From SUG1106 sp964651095 (GTDB lineage: Bacteria; Bacillota; Clostridia; Peptostreptococcales; Anaerovoracaceae): 5,921 bases of DNA. The position numbers were made by a program, and so were the translations under genes. The DNA lies in the NCBI GenBank assembly GCA_964651095.1, contig CAZYWO010000116.1, positions 1 to 5,921 of the forward strand, read 5' to 3'. Below, piece after piece: positions 3,955 through 5,921 of this stretch (the first letter of the stretch is position 1; every line of letters begins with the position of its first letter). The notes under the pieces were generated by a model, which worked only from the letters and a program-made list of their open reading frames with translations, did not search any database and was not told the origin of the DNA.

Positions 3955-5556
3955 ATGACAAAAAGTATAGATATAGCTAAAACTTGTCAGGATTCTGGTA
4001 AAAGCGCGGCTCAGAACAGCCAAGTTAGGGAAAATGTATCGCTGAACACATTACAGGAGAGCCAACCGCTTGAGAACGCATTGCTTGAAAGGACATCACA
4101 AGAGCCTATATTCAGAGAGTGTGAAGATAAAGTATATAAAATGAAAGCTGCCTTTCATACATTGGGATGCAAGGTAAACCAGTACGAAACCGAGGCGATG
4201 AAAGAACAGTTTAAAGCGGCAGGTTATGAAATCGTAGACGAAGAAGACACTGCCGACGTTTATATTATAAACACCTGTACAGTTACTAATCTGGCAGACA
4301 GAAAATCGCGTCAGTATATAAGACGCATGAAGAAAAAAAGTCCGGAATCGATCGTGGCTGTAACGGGGTGTTATGCCCAAGTAAAACCGGAGGAACTGGA
4401 AGCCCTTGACGAGGTAAACATTGTTGCCGGAACAGGAGAAAAAAACAATCTGGTAAGATATGTCGGGGAGTTTTTGGACAAGCGTCAAAGCCAGAAGCAT
4501 ATTAAGAATTACGACGAGTTGACAACCTATGACGACAGAGGCATTATAACCTCTATGGAGTCTCGAACGAGAGCCTATATAAAAATACAAGAGGGGTGCA
4601 ACAGATTTTGTGCTTACTGCCTCATACCTTTTGCCAGAGGCAATGTGAGAAGCAGAAACCCTGAAGAAATCGTACTCGAGGCGAAAACCCTTATTGAAAA
4701 AGGCTTTAAGGAAATAATCCTCACAGGTATAAATACTGCTCTATACGGTACTGAAAAAGAATTTTGCTTTAATATGGAACCTGACGAGGAAAACATGAGC
4801 GGTATTGAGATCATAATAAAAAGATTAAACAGGCTTTCCGGAGAATTCAGAATACGTCTTAGCTCTTTGGAACCTACTGTAATAAACGCAGAGTACGTAA
4901 AAAGATTACTAAAGTACGAAAGACTTTGCCCTCATCTGCATTTGTCAATTCAGAGCGGAAGCAATAATGTTCTTAAGATGATGAATCGCCGGTATGATCG
5001 CGACCAATACCTTGATATTGTAAAAGTGCTAAAAGATTTTGAACCATGTTACGGAATAACTACCGATATTATTTGTGGATTTCCCGGGGAAACCGAGGAG
5101 GACTTTGAGGATAGCCTTGATATTATTGATAAAGTTAAGTTCTGTAAAGTTCATGCCTTTAAATACTCCAAAAGGGAGGGAACTGCTGCGGCGCTCATGG
5201 ATAGGCAGATAAGCGGAGAAGTTAAAAATCGTCGAAGTGATGAGCTTATTGCAGCAGGTGAAGCTGCGGCATCTGACTTTCTCAAACTTTGCCGAAATAC
5301 AACCAGAGAAGTTCTTTTTGAGGAATTTGCCGGCGGTGACAGCCATTGGGACAGCCGCTGTGACAGCCATCGTGGAATGCATGGTGACAGCAGCGTCAGA
5401 AATAACCGCGGTAATAACAAACTTTCGGTTATATCAGGCTATTCGGATAACTACATAAAGGTATATGCTTTAGGAAGTGAAGCCGATTTAAATTGTCTTA
5501 AAAAAGTTAGACTTTTAGAAGAATATAAAGACGGAATGAAAGGAGAGATTGAGTAA
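3955..5556 (+). CDS. mtaB: tRNA (N6-L-threonylcarbamoyladenosine(37)-C2)-methylthiotransferase MtaB
   Basis: This 533-residue radical-SAM enzyme adds a methylthio group to C2 of t6A at position 37 of ANN-decoding tRNAs, giving ms2t6A. The N-terminal UPF0004 domain (about 63-175) carries the auxiliary-cluster cysteines Cys72 (LGCKVNQ), Cys108 (NTCTVT) and Cys139 (GCYAQ). The radical-SAM domain has CNRFCAYC (Cys215, Cys219, Cys222) within IQEGCNRFCAYCLIPFARG, typical of the MtaB branch over MiaB or RimO. A TRAM region follows from about 445. Relatives are about 430-450 residues and begin near MKAAFHTLGCKVNQ (63 onward), so residues 1-62 are an unusual Gln/Ser/Asn/Glu-rich extension. A second insert of DSxx tetrapeptides lies at 462-481. 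The ATG at 3955 has AAGGG (3943-3947) upstream; the ATG at 4141 has only a weak site, so the long form is preferred but not proved. A TTG at 3907 is in frame but lies within the promoter. The HIT gene follows with a 1-bp overlap. Confidence 0.93.
   Translation: MTKSIDIAKTCQDSGKSAAQNSQVRENVSLNTLQESQPLENALLERTSQEPIFRECEDKVYKMKAAFHTLGCKVNQYETEAMKEQFKAAGYEIVDEEDTADVYIINTCTVTNLADRKSRQYIRRMKKKSPESIVAVTGCYAQVKPEELEALDEVNIVAGTGEKNNLVRYVGEFLDKRQSQKHIKNYDELTTYDDRGIITSMESRTRAYIKIQEGCNRFCAYCLIPFARGNVRSRNPEEIVLEAKTLIEKGFKEIILTGINTALYGTEKEFCFNMEPDEENMSGIEIIIKRLNRLSGEFRIRLSSLEPTVINAEYVKRLLKYERLCPHLHLSIQSGSNNVLKMMNRRYDRDQYLDIVKVLKDFEPCYGITTDIICGFPGETEEDFEDSLDIIDKVKFCKVHAFKYSKREGTAAALMDRQISGEVKNRRSDELIAAGEAAASDFLKLCRNTTREVLFEEFAGGDSHWDSRCDSHRGMHGDSSVRNNRGNNKLSVISGYSDNYIKVYALGSEADLNCLKKVRLLEEYKDGMKGEIE
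5338..5397 (+). repeat. 12-bp in-frame minisatellite within mtaB
   Basis: Five 12-base units in register with the codons, most starting GACAGC, encode DSHW, DSRC, DSHR, GMHG and DSSV (MtaB residues 462-481). The unit is a multiple of three, so copy-number change would keep the frame. The run interrupts the TRAM region between REVLFEEFAG and SVISGYSDNYIKVYA, which are contiguous or joined by a short loop in ordinary MtaB proteins. The fourth unit is the most diverged, so the array has partly decayed. Confidence 0.75.
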
Positions 5557-5897
5557 TGTCAGATTGCGTATTTTGCATGATTGCGAACCATGAGATTCCA
5601 TCGAACATTGTCTATGAAGATGATAAGATTGTTTGCTTTGCCGATTTAGAACCTCAGGCACCTGTTCATGTTCTTGTAATCCCAAAGAAACATATCAAAT
5701 GCATTGATGACCTTGGGGAAGAAGATAAGGAACTTATCGCTCATCTTATGCTTAAGATTAAAGATATTGCTGAAGATTTAGGTCTTGAAAACGGCTATAG
5801 AGTTGTCAGCAATAACGGTGAAGATGCATTTCAGACAGTTAAGCACTTGCATTTCCATGTTTTAGGAAAGCGCAAAATGCTCTGGCCACCGGGCTAA
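5556..5897 (+). CDS. HIT-family (HINT-like) nucleotide-binding protein
   Basis: This 113-residue soluble protein belongs to the histidine-triad superfamily, whose HINT branch hydrolyses purine nucleotide phosphoramidates such as AMP-lysine-type adducts. The triad HLHFH (His97, His99, His101) contains the nucleophile His99. CVFC (Cys4, Cys7) with His46 and a triad histidine matches the zinc site of bacterial HINT proteins, and the protein ends in the typical WPPG. Length is normal for the family. Small oddities are Lys96 before the triad and Lys105 in LGKRKM where most relatives have LGGR. The start ATG overlaps the mtaB stop (TAATG) and is served by AAAGGAGAG (5539-5547), so translation is coupled to mtaB. 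An mtaB-HIT pair is a familiar arrangement in Clostridia, often followed by rpsU, which would lie beyond this window. The physiological substrate is unknown. Confidence 0.95.
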   Translation: MSDCVFCMIANHEIPSNIVYEDDKIVCFADLEPQAPVHVLVIPKKHIKCIDDLGEEDKELIAHLMLKIKDIAEDLGLENGYRVVSNNGEDAFQTVKHLHFHVLGKRKMLWPPG

Positions 5898-5921
5898 ATG
5901 TAAATCTAAAGTAAACCCTGC

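Noticed and set aside
5898..5921. Start of a downstream gene or terminator after the HIT gene.
   Set aside because: Only 24 bases remain, with no hairpin, RBS or start codon.

Overview
The window looks like chromosomal DNA from a low-GC Gram-positive anaerobe of the class Clostridia. The basis is purine-rich Shine-Dalgarno sites, AT-rich promoters close to consensus, tightly overlapping genes, and the gene families: a YtrA-type GntR repressor with a two-gene ABC transporter, an ABC-2 permease carrying the DEGYLMHTLPV-type motif common in clostridial transporters, and an mtaB-HIT pair. The genus cannot be fixed from this sequence alone.

Region 1 (1-2112, + strand) is a three-gene operon: a GntR/YtrA-family repressor, an ABC ATPase and a six-helix ABC-2-type permease. 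The genes overlap by 4 and 11 bp. The promoter (TTGACA, 17-bp spacer, extended -10) overlaps a perfect 13-bp inverted repeat, the obvious candidate operator for autoregulation. Homologous operons elsewhere respond to cell-envelope stress or antibiotics; the transported substrate cannot be read here.

Region 2 (2113-2312) is a 200-bp convergent intergenic region with a hairpin terminator that can serve both strands.

Region 3 (2313-3641, - strand) is a single gene for a class I SAM-dependent methyltransferase of the Methyltransf_32 (PF13679) type, function unknown. A Ser/Gln/Asn-rich low-complexity insert separates its N-terminal and catalytic parts.

Region 4 (3642-3954) is a 313-bp divergent intergenic region and the most unusual part of the window. 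It holds about 2.4 copies of a 93-bp tandem repeat, each full copy containing two inverted repeats. It also holds two back-to-back promoters whose -35 boxes overlap on opposite strands. Copies A and B would form most of a roughly 220-nt leader RNA of the methyltransferase gene.

Region 5 (3955-5897, + strand) is mtaB followed by a HIT/HINT-family nucleotide-binding protein, overlapping by 1 bp. MtaB is about 90 residues longer than usual because of a low-complexity N-terminal extension and a tetrapeptide-repeat insert in its C-terminal TRAM region. The last 24 bases show nothing recognisable.

No tRNA, rRNA, CRISPR array, insertion sequence or phage gene was seen. The best candidates for something undescribed are the repeat-built leader in region 4 and the apparent spread of low-complexity inserts in the two enzymes flanking it.
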